From: Strigops habroptila
Lineage: Eukaryota > Chordata > Aves > Psittaciformes > Psittacidae
Assembly (NCBI RefSeq): GCF_004027225.2
Contig: NC_044282.2
Span: 46,840,576 to 46,904,575, forward strand
Direction: 5' to 3'
Length of the DNA: 64,000 nucleotides
The position numbers and the translations under genes were made by a program. Positions 24,501 to 39,500 of the stretch are shown here, one piece after another (positions within the stretch are counted from its first letter, which is position 1; every line of letters starts with the position of its first letter). A model generated the notes under the pieces. It saw only the letters and a list, made by a program, of their open reading frames with translations, did no database searches and was not told the DNA's origin.

Positions 24501-27500
24501 AACCCAAACACTTCTGATTTATAGCTTAATCAGCCTGAATCTAACAATAAATCTCAATTTGTAATTTTCAGTGTTTTCGAGACTGATTTAGCACTTGAGA
24601 GACATACTGTTATTTTCAGAAAGAAAACTGACAATATACTAAAAATACTTAAGAGAAAACACAGTTCGCTGTGATGATAACCCTCACTGTATTTACTCTC
24701 AGACTGAGAGGAGGGAAATGGGGGAAATTAGGTATCTATATATATGCTTCCATAATAGTATGCAATGCAGCATTCTCACATTATACAATACATGTCAATT
24801 GAATATTGTACATTTATCTCATTGGTTTGACTTTTAGCTTCAGTTTCCTTAAAAATCATGCTTAAGCAATTGTGTGCCATGCACCTCTAACAGCCTGGCT
24901 GTCCTCTTCCTCACACTAATGTACTTTGAACTCCCTGACTAACTTTTAACAGAAGGACAGAGGCTTCCAAGAGAATCAAGTTCTGATGATTTCATTAAAA
25001 TAGGCTAATTGAAGAAGGGAAAAGGGAACTCATGCAGGAAAAAGAGATCTTACAGAAAAAGGAGGCAAAACTGCAGAGTTCACAATCAATTAAGATGCAA
25101 ATCCATAGGCAACCAGTCCTTCATTAAAGTGCTCAAGACAAAAAGACAAAGTAACAAAATAATACATGCATGCATGTTTTAAGACAATACTTATCTTAAA
25201 GATGATGATAAGAAAGAACGGGGGGTGGGGGGGGTATTGGAGGAGAAGATAAGGTTTGTAATATAAAAAGACTAATTTATGATGACCTGAATACTGCAGA
25301 GAAAGTCTTACCATGCTCCTGAACAGGTGCCAGTCACCAAAATTCATATTCATCTCTTTTTTCAGTTCATCAATGTTGCACTGAGCCAAGACACGGCCAT
25401 TTATATTTGCCTAAAACAATAAAACTAAATAATGTAAATTACTGAAACAAGAATTATGGTGTGGCAGTAACAGACTAAAAAGGTAATTAAAATGGAATAT
25501 ATTGATGGGCATTACTAGTGAAATTCCCCAACATCACTCTTAAGTCCAATCCTATATAATAAATACATGCTTTTATAAAGAATGTTTATTGATGATTGCC
25601 GATGGACAAGAAGAACTTATATGTCATGCACTATTAAACCCATCAAAAATGTGTACATGAAAAGCAATACAATTGTGTTCTATGAACAGACATAAGGAAA
25701 TAACACAGCAGTGGTAGAAATTTTCACAGACAATAAACCACATTCATCTGCCTACATTTACCCAGACTCAGAAGACAAATGGACTGGAGACGCCCAAGTA
25801 TCTGAAGATAATAAGACAATTATGTCCCAGGCATCATCTGACCCCTGGCTTGAGGCATCAAAGATCAAGTACTACCTCCCATCAAGTTCACTCCCTGCAT
25901 AAATGCAGGCTTATAATCCTCCCATCACCAGGGATACCTGGGGATAGAAGACTAGACTTTTTTCATCATCATTCAGAGATCAACACGGAAGTGCCTGCAC
26001 ACCATTTATGTCAGGCATGTTTATATAGTACTTAACTTCCAATAGCACCAGATTCAATATAGAACCATTTTCATCACATAACAATGATAAGTATTTCTCT
26101 TTATACCATGCATCAGTGGATGGACAGAACACAAAAGAGGAACTGTGTCTTAGGATAGTAGCCACAAGACAGAAGATCCAAGTTGAGAGCTCTGCTAAGC
26201 CTGACACATCTCAGTGGTTTTGCTCCCATATCCCAGCAGATGGTCTTAATCAGACCAGGAACAAGACCAGGCTGAGCCATTTTCATTCTTCCTTTCTACA
26301 CGATCTCATAGTAAGAAACGCAAGAATATAAATAAGAGGAATCTTATTGGAGATAACTGATGAGCACATTCTTTTAGCACTCTAGAGCCACCAAAGCAAC
26401 TGGATTTTTTTGCAGCTATACTTAATGAGCTGCAATCTGACATTCTACTTCTTACTTTAAGCAATGTCGCTGAAGCTTTTTCCTATGATAAACCTGTCTC
26501 TTAATCCTTGAATCAACAGCCTCCCTGTATTTTTTAAGATATGATAGGTACCAGGACAAAGAGAGCTCAGCAAAAAGATTCACTAATGACAACCTTCACA
26601 TTTTTCCCTTCTTTCTTTGTGAAACGAGCACACGGAACAGTGAAAAAAGTAATAAAGACAAAAATGATTCAGTGTTAATGTCTCTGAAAAATGCAGTAGC
26701 AGAAAAATGTGATAGGAGATAAACGGAACCATATTCAACGCTCATTTACAACAGAAGAGATGTGCAAATTTCTCATGGGGAAAAAGAAAAGATGTTGCTA
26801 CCTGGATATAGAACATATTTGCAACCCTATTTATAGACACATGGCAATTCTGAAGCATTTTTCTTGCTTCTTTTCTCACAATAAAGTCTCATCAGCACTT
26901 ATATTTCTGTTTTTCCTATTTGAGAGAGCACATTTGCTCTGAAAAATATACGCTTGTATTAAAATGTCCTTCAAACAGCATGCGTAGAAGTTAGGATGTT
27001 GTTTTGACATCTGATGTGTTTAAATAAGTATTTTCAAGAAAGGAGGCAACTAAATATTTCCATGTTTATCTCCATGTTTAGGTACTGAACAGATTAATGA
27101 AATTCAGCTGATACCTTTTTTATAGTTGCAGAGTACTGAGGTAACATGCTCTGATCCAGACCATCTATCTGCTTTAGCTTCTCACACACAGCTTCCACAC
27201 TCATTGTGCTCAGAGCCACATGTGATACTCCTGCAGTCGACCCTGTGCTCGCTCCCTGCAAGAAGTGAGAAAATGTGCACGTAAGATTCGTTCAAATACT
27301 TGGCACACCCAGAATTTCACACCATACACTAACACAAATCAAGCTGTGTTCAACTACATTTTAAAATAAAGAGATGAGAATAAGAATGCACAGGCATTTT
27401 TAATTACTATCACACTTATCTATATATTGGCAAACATTTATTTATGGGTATTTATATGAGAAAAAACCTCAACATCCTGGGTCCTGCCTATCTGAGAAAA

Positions 27501-30500
27501 TAACTCTCTCAATGTTACTTAAGAAAAGCAGCATAAAAATCAGAATCAGAAATATTAAGTGAGGGTTAATCAATTTGAAATGCACTTTTACTCAGAGTTT
27601 CCCCCCGATTTTAGTATTTAGTTTGGTTTTTGGTGGTTTGATTTTTGGTTTGTTTGTTTTAATAATGCAGACACAATTTAGATTTTCCTGTCTTAAAAAC
27701 TCCTGGTTTAGAATCAAAGATGACCTAAACCATAATTCCTCAATTACTTGGATTCATTGGGTAACTTTAGCAACACCCATTTTCCAGAGGTTCCTTCAGC
27801 TCCATTTATGGAAGATCAGCCAAGGGGCTGTGTACCGCAGTACAGAAACACAGAGCAGCACTGCCACTGCCCTCCAAGATGCTATAAGGATGCTTCATAT
27901 ATCTCAAACTTTGGCAAGATTGAGGTAGAAATTATTCACAGCTCAGATCTGTAACACAGAAGTTGTCCTCTTAGTGTTGACAGCTTCTGGGAATTTCAGA
28001 GAAAGCAAAACAAATGCATCTGTAGGTGGTCACTATACCACCTACATACCTATAGTATGTTCTCAAAAAAACCCACATTCTTCCTGGATGAGGACCTGTG
28101 CATTAAATAGGAGCAAAGTGCAAAGCTCTAAACAGTTATGCTAGTGATTTCAAATTCCTAAAAGCAAAATCAGAACAATTTTTATCAGCTATGAAATATT
28201 TGTATGTCCTCCTCCTGGGAGGAAGGTGGCACCCCCTTTTTTCTGAACGTGAAGTTTGGGTTTCGGCCCTGTAGACCATGCACCGAAAAGCTCATTTTGG
28301 GAGGATGCAAAAGAGCTTCTAAAGCTTCAGAACTCATCAATCACATGCATAAACCCTGGGATGTAAAAGTGCATTATGACTATCCAGAGTTCAGTTATAT
28401 ATACTCCTGAAATCACCAATGAAGACTGGTTTAGTCACAATACTTTTTTCTTCCCCCTTTTTTTTTTTAATTTCATTACTTCATAGTTATTTAATCTTTC
28501 AGAATATAAATTAATAGATCCAAATATATTGCTTATGAAAACCAAGGATTATCACATAGAATGGCATTAACTATATCGAAATTATCTAAACCACGGTATT
28601 TAAGAAGAATTTATTCAAGCATTAATTCCAAGGCAGCAAATCCAAAACCCCATTATCTACTACCATTTAACCTCAGAGTTATTTCTAATTTACTGTTATT
28701 GGAGATACCCTGATCTGGGGAGGTAGGCATGCTCCCCACCTTAGCTGCTCTGAGTTTCAAAGTTTAGATGTTATTATATGCAATTCCTTCTAAGTTCTCT
28801 GCCAGATGTGCTTGTAATGCACTTAAAACTGGCAAACTATCAACTTCACTCTAGAACATAAGAAGAGGTTGTGGAGACTTCAAGCCTAGCAGTTTGCACG
28901 CTTGCCTGAAAACAGAACTGGGGAACTCATCTTTGTTCCTTTGACCATTTACATTTTTATTTGATGCCAACTGGACACTAGACAAATATCTTCTGGGTAG
29001 GTAGTCTCCCTAAATTATTGCAGAAAAATTAAGCATTATAATGCCACTACAGTCTAGGCATCTAACTTAGGGGCTTGGTATTCTTTCTGAGGACAAGACA
29101 GTTCCAGATTCTGCAATGTTTCCCTAATTAGGTGCTTGCAATACCTAACTAGTTATCATACTAGGCATCTAAAGGAGGAAATGTAGGTCTTAATCTGGTC
29201 TGATTTTTAGTACAGCTAAAATCTTCATCATGTTAAAGATGTAAGCCAACCATCAAATGAAGATGATGGAACGAAGCTTCATCCATAAGCTATTTATGAT
29301 ATACTTTTATATACATTTGTATTTTTCCTCTAAAAAATAACTGAGTTTTTCAGAATACCAGTTTTGTCTATTACTTCCCCACTATTTACTATTGGTATGA
29401 GTTAGATAATACATCAATAAAGAAAAGTTATTAAGTTAATTCAAATCTTAATTATTTTGTGAAAGGAAGCTTATCAATTGAAATAGAAGAAACTGTTATA
29501 GCCAAAATTACACTGTAGCACTACTAAAATAAATGATCCCTAAGCAATGTGTGCAAGCAATTGCCTTTGTTCTCTGAATCCATTAAATACATTATCTATC
29601 ATATATCTACAAATAAATGAAGAAAAGTTTTAAACACTTCTAATTTAACAGTTCTCCTTCAGATCAAAATATTTTTTACCAATGAAGAACAAGTCATTCT
29701 TTCTGCATGCATTTAGAGTTAGTTTCGAAACTTTCCTTTCTGTGTATTAGAAAAAAATACAGAAAAGCGCTAAAATATTTAGACTATTTTTGTTAAAGTG
29801 TGAACTGTTGGAAATAGATGCACGTTAATCCAAATCATTCCTTATAAAAAGCATTCTCTGAAGAATAAGTAATGTAATAGCTTTAGGGATATTGTCATCA
29901 TGTAAGTGAATTAAAATTGTACTTAAACTGACACATTTTTCAGCCTTAGTGGTTTTGTTAGAGATGCTTAGAGAACATTAGTCTGAAAAGTATTTGCCAT
30001 GCAAAAGCTAAAAGCAGCTTGTCAAAACAAACCTCAAGGCTAGTAATGAGCATTAGTTTACAGACAGCCCAGCATGAAGCGCCAGTATGATAGCTTCCAA
30101 AATGACTCTGAAATAAGGGAATGATAATTCACAGAAAGTGGCTGTACCTGTCTGTTTAACCCAGACTTACACAGCTTCGAGAAAAGGACAAGACAGAATG
30201 AAAGGAAAACAACAGCTTAAAGTGACATCAGAAAGGTTGAACATACAGATGATGCACTTGGAAGTAAACAGAGGAAATCAGTGTTAGGACACAAATGGGG
30301 TATTTTCATAACATGACGAAACATTTAAGATAGACCTCCAGATGAGTATATGCTATATAAATACTATTTTCCTATGAGCAGACTACTCCATTTTGTACTT
30401 GTAAGAAAACAATACAATGTATTTTGTTTGCATAAAAGTTTTACATTATATTTCTGATGGAAAATCCTGCTTTTAACCCAACATTTTCCTTCTATTTCAA

Positions 30501-33500
30501 GGTCACAGTATACCACCAATGGATCTCAAATAACTTTGAAAACCTTACCCATGTCAAACCCTGCCAAAAAAAAAAAAACCAAAACAAAAACAAAGGCAAA
30601 TCACGCCCCTCCCATTTTCTATGCAGGACTGAAAAAGTACTTCTTTCAAGAACAAATATTCAAAGCACAAAAACACTACATAAAAGCACCTGGAAAATCC
30701 ACACAAGAAAACTTCCATGCCACACATTTTCATTCATGCTCAGACTTCTGAAAAATGAGAGTATTGTATGTTTGTCTACGCTACATGCGCTGGGCCATGT
30801 TAGCTCTCATTCAAAGCACACATACTACATCTTAAGGTAAGATATATTCAATGCAGTATGAAAAAAAATATTCAAACAAAGTAATTATATTGCAACAAGC
30901 TGCATCCTAACAAGTCATAATTAACAATGCGAACTAAAGCACACAATTAGGTTTATGACAGAACCACTGCTAACAGTAGTTTGATTTCTAAGATAATAGG
31001 GAGTGCTGTGAACAGATACTGATAATGCTACAATCCAGTGATAAACCCTTCAGAAGAGCACTCTAGAAGTTTCTGCAGTTCCTGTTAGAAATAACCATTT
31101 TTATAGTAAAGTCAGCAGAAATGCACGTTTGTCTCCATCACAGATGTGCAAAGGCTGACATCTTAAGTCAAGTCTATTTTTGTTAGTGATTTAAGACAAT
31201 ACCCTAAAATGTCTAATCAAACCTACTCTCAGTTTAAAGCCATTCCCCCTTGTCTTATCACTACATGCCCTTGTAAAAAGCCCCTCTCCAGATCTCTTGT
31301 AGGCCCCTTTAAAGTATTGGAAGACTGCTCTAACGTCTCGAGTCTTCTCTTCCCCAGGCTGAAGAACTCCAGCTCTCCCAGCCTGTCTTCATAGGAGAGG
31401 AGCTCCAGCCCTCTGATCATCTTTGTGGCACTCTCCTGGACTTGCTCAAGCAGATCCGCGCCCATCTTGTGTTAGGGGCTCCACAGCTCAATGCAGCACT
31501 ACAGGTGGGATCTCATGAGAGTGGAATAGAAGGAGAGAACCACCTCTCTCAACCTGCTGGTCACACTTCTTTTGATGTGGCATACAGCTGGCTTTCTGGG
31601 CTGCAAGGACACGCTGCCGGCTCATGTTGAGCTACTCGTCAGTCAACACCCCCAAATCCTTCTCCTCAGGGCCATTCTCAATCCATTCTCCTCCCAGCCT
31701 GCAGTTGTGCTTGGGATTGCCCTGACCCAGGTGCAGGACCCTGACATTTATGTTTTGTTCCATTCAGTAAAGTACAGTAAACCGCAGGCTGAGATAGACA
31801 AGTCTTATCAGCAGCAGCAGAATCCAAATATGAAAGGTGGTGTAAGTCAAATTCTTGATACAGGATGACCGCTCACAAAATACTTCTGATTTCCACTAAG
31901 CTAACCTCCGCTTACGCCGATTTTACAAAACTAATGATTAGGATCTGAAATTTCACGACTTTGTCAACTCCAGCGTCAGACCGACAAGAACAGCAGGGCC
32001 TTAACTAGGTCATGTAACATCCTTGACACAGCTCTGCCAGCTCATGCAGTGATTAGCAATGACGAGCTGTATAAAAAAAATTGATACTCCTGACAAAACT
32101 GGTGTTTTGCCCTGTAAGACTTCAACATTCAAAATAATAATTATTCTCTATTTTACACACAAGCAAAATTGTAACACTTCTGGCTCCTTGCCAGCCTCGC
32201 ATGACAGACAGTTTTGATTCTACACGCTCCTCTTGTTTTCAATCACCAAACCAATTACGCATCTTGGTGTTCATTAACTACTTTGTATAGCTTTTTAGTT
32301 TATTTCATTACTTTGCATGTCCCAATCCATTTAATAAATAAAAGCTGTATCATTTATACAGTAGCAATGACCCATCAATTAAGAGCTACCTAAATAGCTG
32401 GATGAAATTATTGCACCCATCACCTATGGATAATTGCAGGTCCTGACCAGATATGATACTGTTTCCTGTCACAGAAATTTCAATCAAGTCTACAAAAGAA
32501 GTGGGTTTAGATAGACGAAACCCTGATGAGGCATCCTGTCAGGCACACAAAATACCATACCCTTTCTAACAATGCTCTTGACAGCTACCCAAGAGATTTT
32601 AAAAAATTCAAAATTTTAGATTTACACTGTAGGTTAAATATTGCTAAGTCTTAGAAAACTGTATGATCTGATGTGCTGTACACTATACAGACTGACAGTA
32701 GTATACCTTAAACTAAAAACCAAATCTAATAAAATTCTCCACTACCATTATTTCAAACGAAGTTTCTTTTTAATGTTCTAATTCCTATATTTTCTTACCT
32801 ACAGCCAATAGATTACAGAAATTACACGAGTCTTTTAAATTGCTTTTTGAAACTGCAGCCTATGTGTGTTTGAGATACACACTCAGAGCAGCAAGTAGAA
32901 GAGCAACCAGGTGCAGGTCTGCTGCTGGAGCTCATTCACTAGTTTGCCCTGAGACTAAATCCCACTCTTCCAGACTTGTGTCCCTTCTCACATTCACAGA
33001 TATACACATACTTCAGCCATCATTCTACTACTTTCTCAGAAGTTGTTACTTTTCCTCCTTGCACTGACAAGCTGCAAAGGACTGGAAAGAGAATGAGATA
33101 CTGAGAATCAAATACAGGGGAGGCATCAGCATCTCCAAAAATGTACTACAAGAAAAACTTACTCCAAAGTCATCCCTTCACACAAGACAGCTAATGACCT
33201 GGGAGAGAGAATTTCAAGGTACATTTTCCATTGCAGCGCCCATATGTGGATGCTCAATGAAAGCTATGTGCAGTTAAACAGTTTTGGAATTTGTGTGGGG
33301 TTTGGTTTGTTTTTTTTCCACAGCACAACAATGGAAAGACTTTTGTGCAATGGTTTACTTGAAGAGAAAATAACCAAGATCAAACTACAACTCTTGCTAA
33401 CAACTCTCGGCAGCAAGTATTACAGGAATAAGGGCAATGCCATTAAGCTCTTTGTTTTGGTAATAGATCACGATTTCCCACTGATTCCCACAATTAGAGT

Positions 33501-36500
33501 TCAACCAGATATCCATAAAGATGACATCTGTCTGTAAATACTTAGGATAAACCAAAAACAAGTTACGGAAAAGGTAGATGTTAGCATTCTGACTCAACAA
33601 CAAGCTTATGACCAGCAGTTTGATTTCTATTTCTATCAAGAGTTGCTTTATACCATGTTAACTGCAATAGCTTTATGTCACCAGAAGTAGGGATCGGTTG
33701 ACTATAGCAGAAAAAAACCGCAGTTACTTCTAAAATCTAAGCGCTAAATGACCAGCTGTCATTCTTCACTCTAGCTACCACAACACTCTCTTTACTGAAA
33801 GCTCACCACAGCTACTGAGAAAGCTAAGGGGAAATCTACGGGGAAAAATATACAACTTATAAGTGAAATATTAGCTCTTGAATTCATTCATGAACTACAT
33901 TAGTTTTCGACTACTCTATTTGCCCAACAAAGCCACTGATGCAGTGTTAGCGAACTGCAGTTACGATTAATGCAGACTCATTACTGCTGAAAAAGCAATG
34001 AGATGCTAAAATTTCCACACCACATGACTACTCATTTACCATTGAGGGGTCTGTGGGTGAAGGAAGCCCCTCATCAGCATCCTCCTTGATAACATCCTAA
34101 CAACAACAAAATATTATGGTTTGGGTAAAATGATCAAGGGCTCAACAAAAAGTATGAAGCAAACAGTAAATGAGAATGATCTTGAAATACATAATTCAAC
34201 AGAAACATTTGTTTTCTTCAAGTGATTAAACATTTTACCACCTTTTAAATAGCTTTGCTTGTTGTATCAATATCCTAGAATTAAAGTGATCGACAAGTAA
34301 GGCTTTTACTTTTTTAGCATTCCTTATTTCTTAATTCCATTTGAACAGCCATCTGTCAGTAGAATAAATACTGTTAAATAGGAATTTTGTTATTTTATAG
34401 GAAGCTAGAAAAGTCTACTCATTTTTCCTTTTCAATTGGTAAAGTTGAATTACATGTACTTGCAAAACCAAGCTACAACTGATGCATACTTAAGATAAAA
34501 TGTATTTTGTTTTACTTAAATATTTAAAACATTCCTTTTAACTTTTTAATTTGGCCTTCCAATTTCTAGTATTCTTCACAACATTAAAGGATGTCATTTT
34601 ATCTTCTCTGGATATGTTACAGAATTTCTATTATTAAAAAAATTGAAGATAAAATTACAATATTACACCATATTGATTTATTTACTATAGTACAGTTGGC
34701 ATTTTCATTAAAATATTTTCCTGCCAGTATTACAGTCATACTCCTCTAATATTGATACTTAGATGTTAAAATTGGTTTTCCTCTGTGAGGAATTTCTAAA
34801 GTTAAAACAAAATACATTTTAGATTACATGTTAATAACACCTTTGCTTAAAATATTTATAATACAGAGCATGTACTTGTCTAATAGTGAATCACCATTAA
34901 TAACCTTCATTTTCATTACTCACTATATTTATTGTCTAGGTTAGTATTTGAATTATCCTTCAAAATACTTACTAGGCCATTGCTCTGATCTCTGGACAAA
35001 CTCGTTTTTAGTGGTGGACGTGAGATGAGATGAGAACTGCCAGGGTAATACCTTGGCATGTAAAGATATGGGGCAAAGAATGGCTATGGGAAAAAAAAAA
35101 AAACGTAACAAAAAAGGGACAAACAATTACACAAATCAAAATGTAGTAATAAAATAAAAATTATTTCAACAGAACACATCCTTTAGTTGAGTTTAATAAA
35201 GTGAAAATAGCAATTACTAACAGCTTGCTTTACTTTTTGCATTGAACAGAATTCAATCACAAGCTCTGGAGCAAGTTCTTCAAAATCCCTCAGCAACCAA
35301 TCCCCTTCTACTCTCCTCATGGGTGCTCTGGCATGTTTCTCTGGAGGAACAGAGTTGGAGTGGATTTGATAGCTACACTATAACACCTATTTTGAATATG
35401 GGAAAAGGATAATTTAAAGACAATTCTGATAATTCCACTCTTTCTGACATGCTAAACTCAAAATCAGATGCTCAGTAAAACTCAGAATGATTCATAATAC
35501 CCAAGACAATTGTTTGGAAAAAAAGAAAAAGTGCGATACAGAACAGCACCACCAGAACTTCAGACATTTGTGGTCACCAATCTGAAGGCTTCCACCAATA
35601 CCAGATTTTATAAATCTATAAATAGATTTTCATAGCAGACAGTATTTGAGCTTTGTTTTGTTGGAAATACGTTAATGCATGTTGTTCAATACAAATACCA
35701 TTTTAAAGGACAATGTTAATTATTACAAAACAAATATAAAAAAAGTAAAACAGAAATACGTTTTCCCCCACACATATCAGTTAAATCTTATCATGATTTT
35801 TATAACCAGGTACTTTTTTATCCCTTTTTACTAATAAATTTTGAGAAAACAAACACTATCCAAGTTTCCAAAAGTCTCATCAGCACATCACTGTAAAGGG
35901 TCCAAATGAGAACTTTAATAAAGTCACTTCTAGCAGATATAGAGATCTCAAAATTTCAAATACACTTCTATTTGAAGAAATGACTCCATATGCTCCAATC
36001 TTTCAAGTGCTAAAACCAAGTGTATAAATACATTTCCTGAAATTCACATGCTACCCACTGGCATGCAACGAAACGTGTGTGTGTGTATGTGTGTATACAC
36101 GCATGAGCACACATCTGAGAGTTATGAACCTTACAAGTAATGCAGTTAAGAAGTACAAACTGCTTGTCCAATACTGTGAAATTTTGTTTTGACCTATCTG
36201 TGAATTTGAGCTTTATTTCAAAAATCTAAGATTTTAATGTCCTTATCAATAATCTTTTAAGGCAATGTACTGAAAAGTAATAGAGTCTTTAGACTTTAGA
36301 AAAAGCAGAATTCTAGCGCTCGTTGCTTTTGACTCATTGCCCAGTAATGAAAAAAAAAAGAAACAAACCCCCAAAAACCCAAACCAAACGTACAAATCTC
36401 AAAACAATGGCTGTATTACAGATTTCTGATGCTTCTATATACAGCATTTTCAAAATCGTATTATCCAGCTATTTAACAAAACAGAATGTATTGTTTGGTT

Positions 36501-39500
36501 TGTGTTTCTGCACATGACAAGATTCTGATTAGCCTACTGCACCACATTCAGTATAAAGAACTTTGTGACTCAAGGGCCAATCTATGAGGGAGGAGTAAAA
36601 TTTGTTGAAATATTCCACTTTGGCTTTGTCAATACGGACTAAAAAACCTCTGCATTCAGAAGCAGCTAGAAATGAACTGACAAATTCAAGTTTAATTCCT
36701 GCATAGAGCAGGATTAAACTTAGACGGCATACGCTACAACTCTTGAGTGATTTATGGAAAATACAAATGGTTCTATATTCTTAGCTGCTAAAGGGCATCT
36801 TTGCACACTCTTTCACACTATTACCCACAAAAAATTCATATGATCTTACAACATATGAAGTTTCGTGATAGCATCGTAACCATTAGACTAAATGGGGAAG
36901 TTTGGTTTGTTTTAAATAGGTAGAAGAACCAATACCTAGCCTTTGCCTTACAGCTATTGGTTAGCATAGGATGGTTCAGAAAATTCACAGATGTAAAATT
37001 ATTTCACTGCCATAAGGCACAGATTCTACGGTATATTCTAGAAATCAAAATCTATTAAAAAAAACCTCTAGAATATTATTTCTAGAGTAATTTAATGCCT
37101 CACTTTTCCACTAACAGCTTAAACCGTGTGGAAGACCCTCAAGCATGAAATACTTAATGATCATACTGCATTCAAGTCCCTAGCTCTCACTGCAAAGCCT
37201 ATCCTCTGAAACACGCAGCAAGCACCTGTTTGGTGGTTGCGAGTCATCAAACTACAAAGCAATGAAAAAATATTCGGCCAATAGGCAATTATGCCACAAT
37301 TCTTCCGTAATATCTAATTATGCCTTGAGCCCACTTCAGCTACTTCACTGTTTCCCAACCGTGGGATTAATTCTCTATTATAGGTTTAAACTCTACAGAC
37401 TCAATCTTCATTTGAAGTACAATAATACAGATATAATGAAAACATGAGATCAATATAAACACACGTTGGACATAAACCAGTGTAGAGCTGTTCTCCAAAT
37501 CCGCAAATAGGCTATAAAATGTAAGTGTGGTGTTTATTTTTCCAAGATATCAAAGACTTTGCTCAATTTGGTCCTCTTTTGCAAAAAACAGAAGTATTCA
37601 CAGAGCTGACTTGCCTGCTGCTCTGATCTTCCCCGTAAGAAATATGATCTCCACAAAGATCCACGATAGTAGTGATTTTGAGAAGCTGAACTTGAATCCA
37701 GCTTGTTGCCAGGCCATTAGACAGTGGTAAAATGTCCATGTCCAGGATAGTACTATACTGACGGCCAAAGTGCTAAGTTGAAGAGCTGGTAAATGGAACT
37801 ATTATCTTTCTTTCACAGCTATACAGAGGGAGAATGGGGTTTTTTAACCAAAAATTAATAGATTATGTCACTGGGAGCTAAGATTGGAGCATCTAAAGAA
37901 CAAAGGAGAAACACACACACATACCAAAAAAAAAAAATAAAAATCGTATGTCCTAAAAATAAACAGTTATTTTCTCCAACAGCTCAAAGGCTTTTTTCTT
38001 AAGCACAAACGAATGCTTAAAGACAGCAGGACAGGAACCACTTACTGGTCAGAATAAGGCATTTATCCCCAGAACTTCAAGCATTTTTGCATAAAATTTC
38101 AGGCATTTCCACAGAAACATTTGAACCTATTGCGTTGTGTCATACAGGTATATGACCAACCATCCCTCTCCCAGAAACTTCTACTGGGGAAAACCTATTC
38201 TTCAGTTGCTGTTCTTTTTATAAACACCACTGAAGGAAACAGCCTTTCAGTCTATACTTCCTACTATTATGCAGTTTTCGTCACTTATCTCAGTATGTGG
38301 CATTCGTGACAGTACCTTTATAACTCCAAAGTAATGAATACAGCTCTTTGTCAATACCTGAAAGCGTGAAACACTAAAACCAATTATACCTTAGAAGGGC
38401 AGTATAAAATTCCAAAGACAAAGGCCAAACCAAAAGTATTTTAGTCTTCAGCAGGCAAAAAAGCAAGCATGCCTGTAAGCTTGTGTATGCACTTGGTACA
38501 AACAACCTGATTGTAAGAACAGTTTATGACCCACTAATAACTGCTTCTGTAATGCTTCTTAGAGCCAAAAACCCATACAAGTTTCAACAATATATCACCC
38601 CATACTTTAAACCTTGTCATGCACAGTAACACAGACACAAAAACAGAGCTGCCACACAGCTACTGCATTCTGTGTAACACCTACTTTAACAAAGCTGAGC
38701 TAGTATCAGCATGAAGATTTGCGTGGCAAGCATTTATCAGTGTTGGAGTACAAAGTGTATGTCACAAAGTTATTTTCAACAAAACAGAATATCATCACTA
38801 TATTGAAGGTACAAAAGAATAATTTTAGAACAGATGACTTAAAAAGCTTTGTGCTACGTGTACTCTTTCTGCCTTGGTTAACAAACACTGATTTAGGAAC
38901 AACTCTGGTTTTTTTCCGGCTTATTAGCTTAAACATATACCTATGGTCAAATCTACTTGAAGTTGAGGCCATTTCCCACACACAGAAGTAAGCTATGACT
39001 TTTACCAGCTTTCAACCTTTTTTTTTGCTGATAGGACTGCAGGGGGAAAAAAAAAAAAAAAAAAGTGTAAAAATATTGAATACATCCCACAAAAATTCAA
39101 AGTTTAGACTCAATCTGATCACACAGTGAGAATGTTTAAGTGAGCCATGTCCAGGACTATGTTTTCTGAGGCTCACAAATAGCTCAAAAATGTACTTTTA
39201 ATGCAATTTTTATTAATTCCTTTAAACTAGTGCAACACTGGTTTAGAGAAAAGATCCCAGAATAACTTCAAAAAGAGTCAAAAGGGAAGGCAGACATACA
39301 TTTTTGTGATGTAGGCCCCCACTTGAGTTTCTGTATGTTTTAACCAAAGTCACCAAGAAAAAGCCGGGATACCTTCCAATGTCTTTGAGCAAGTATGTGA
39401 ACAATTGAGCACAGTTCACCCCACAAAAATTAATGAGAAAAAGTCAACCTGCAATATCCTATAAGTGAGCTGAGTGTCTCAAAATGATTTGACCTTTTTT

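Noticed and set aside
25220..25234. G-quadruplex at the G run
   Set aside because: Two runs split by one T do not give four G3 tracts with loops, so the canonical motif is not met.
36075..36105. GT-rich alternating stretch as a Z-DNA or microsatellite locus
   Set aside because: Too short and interrupted to be more than background.
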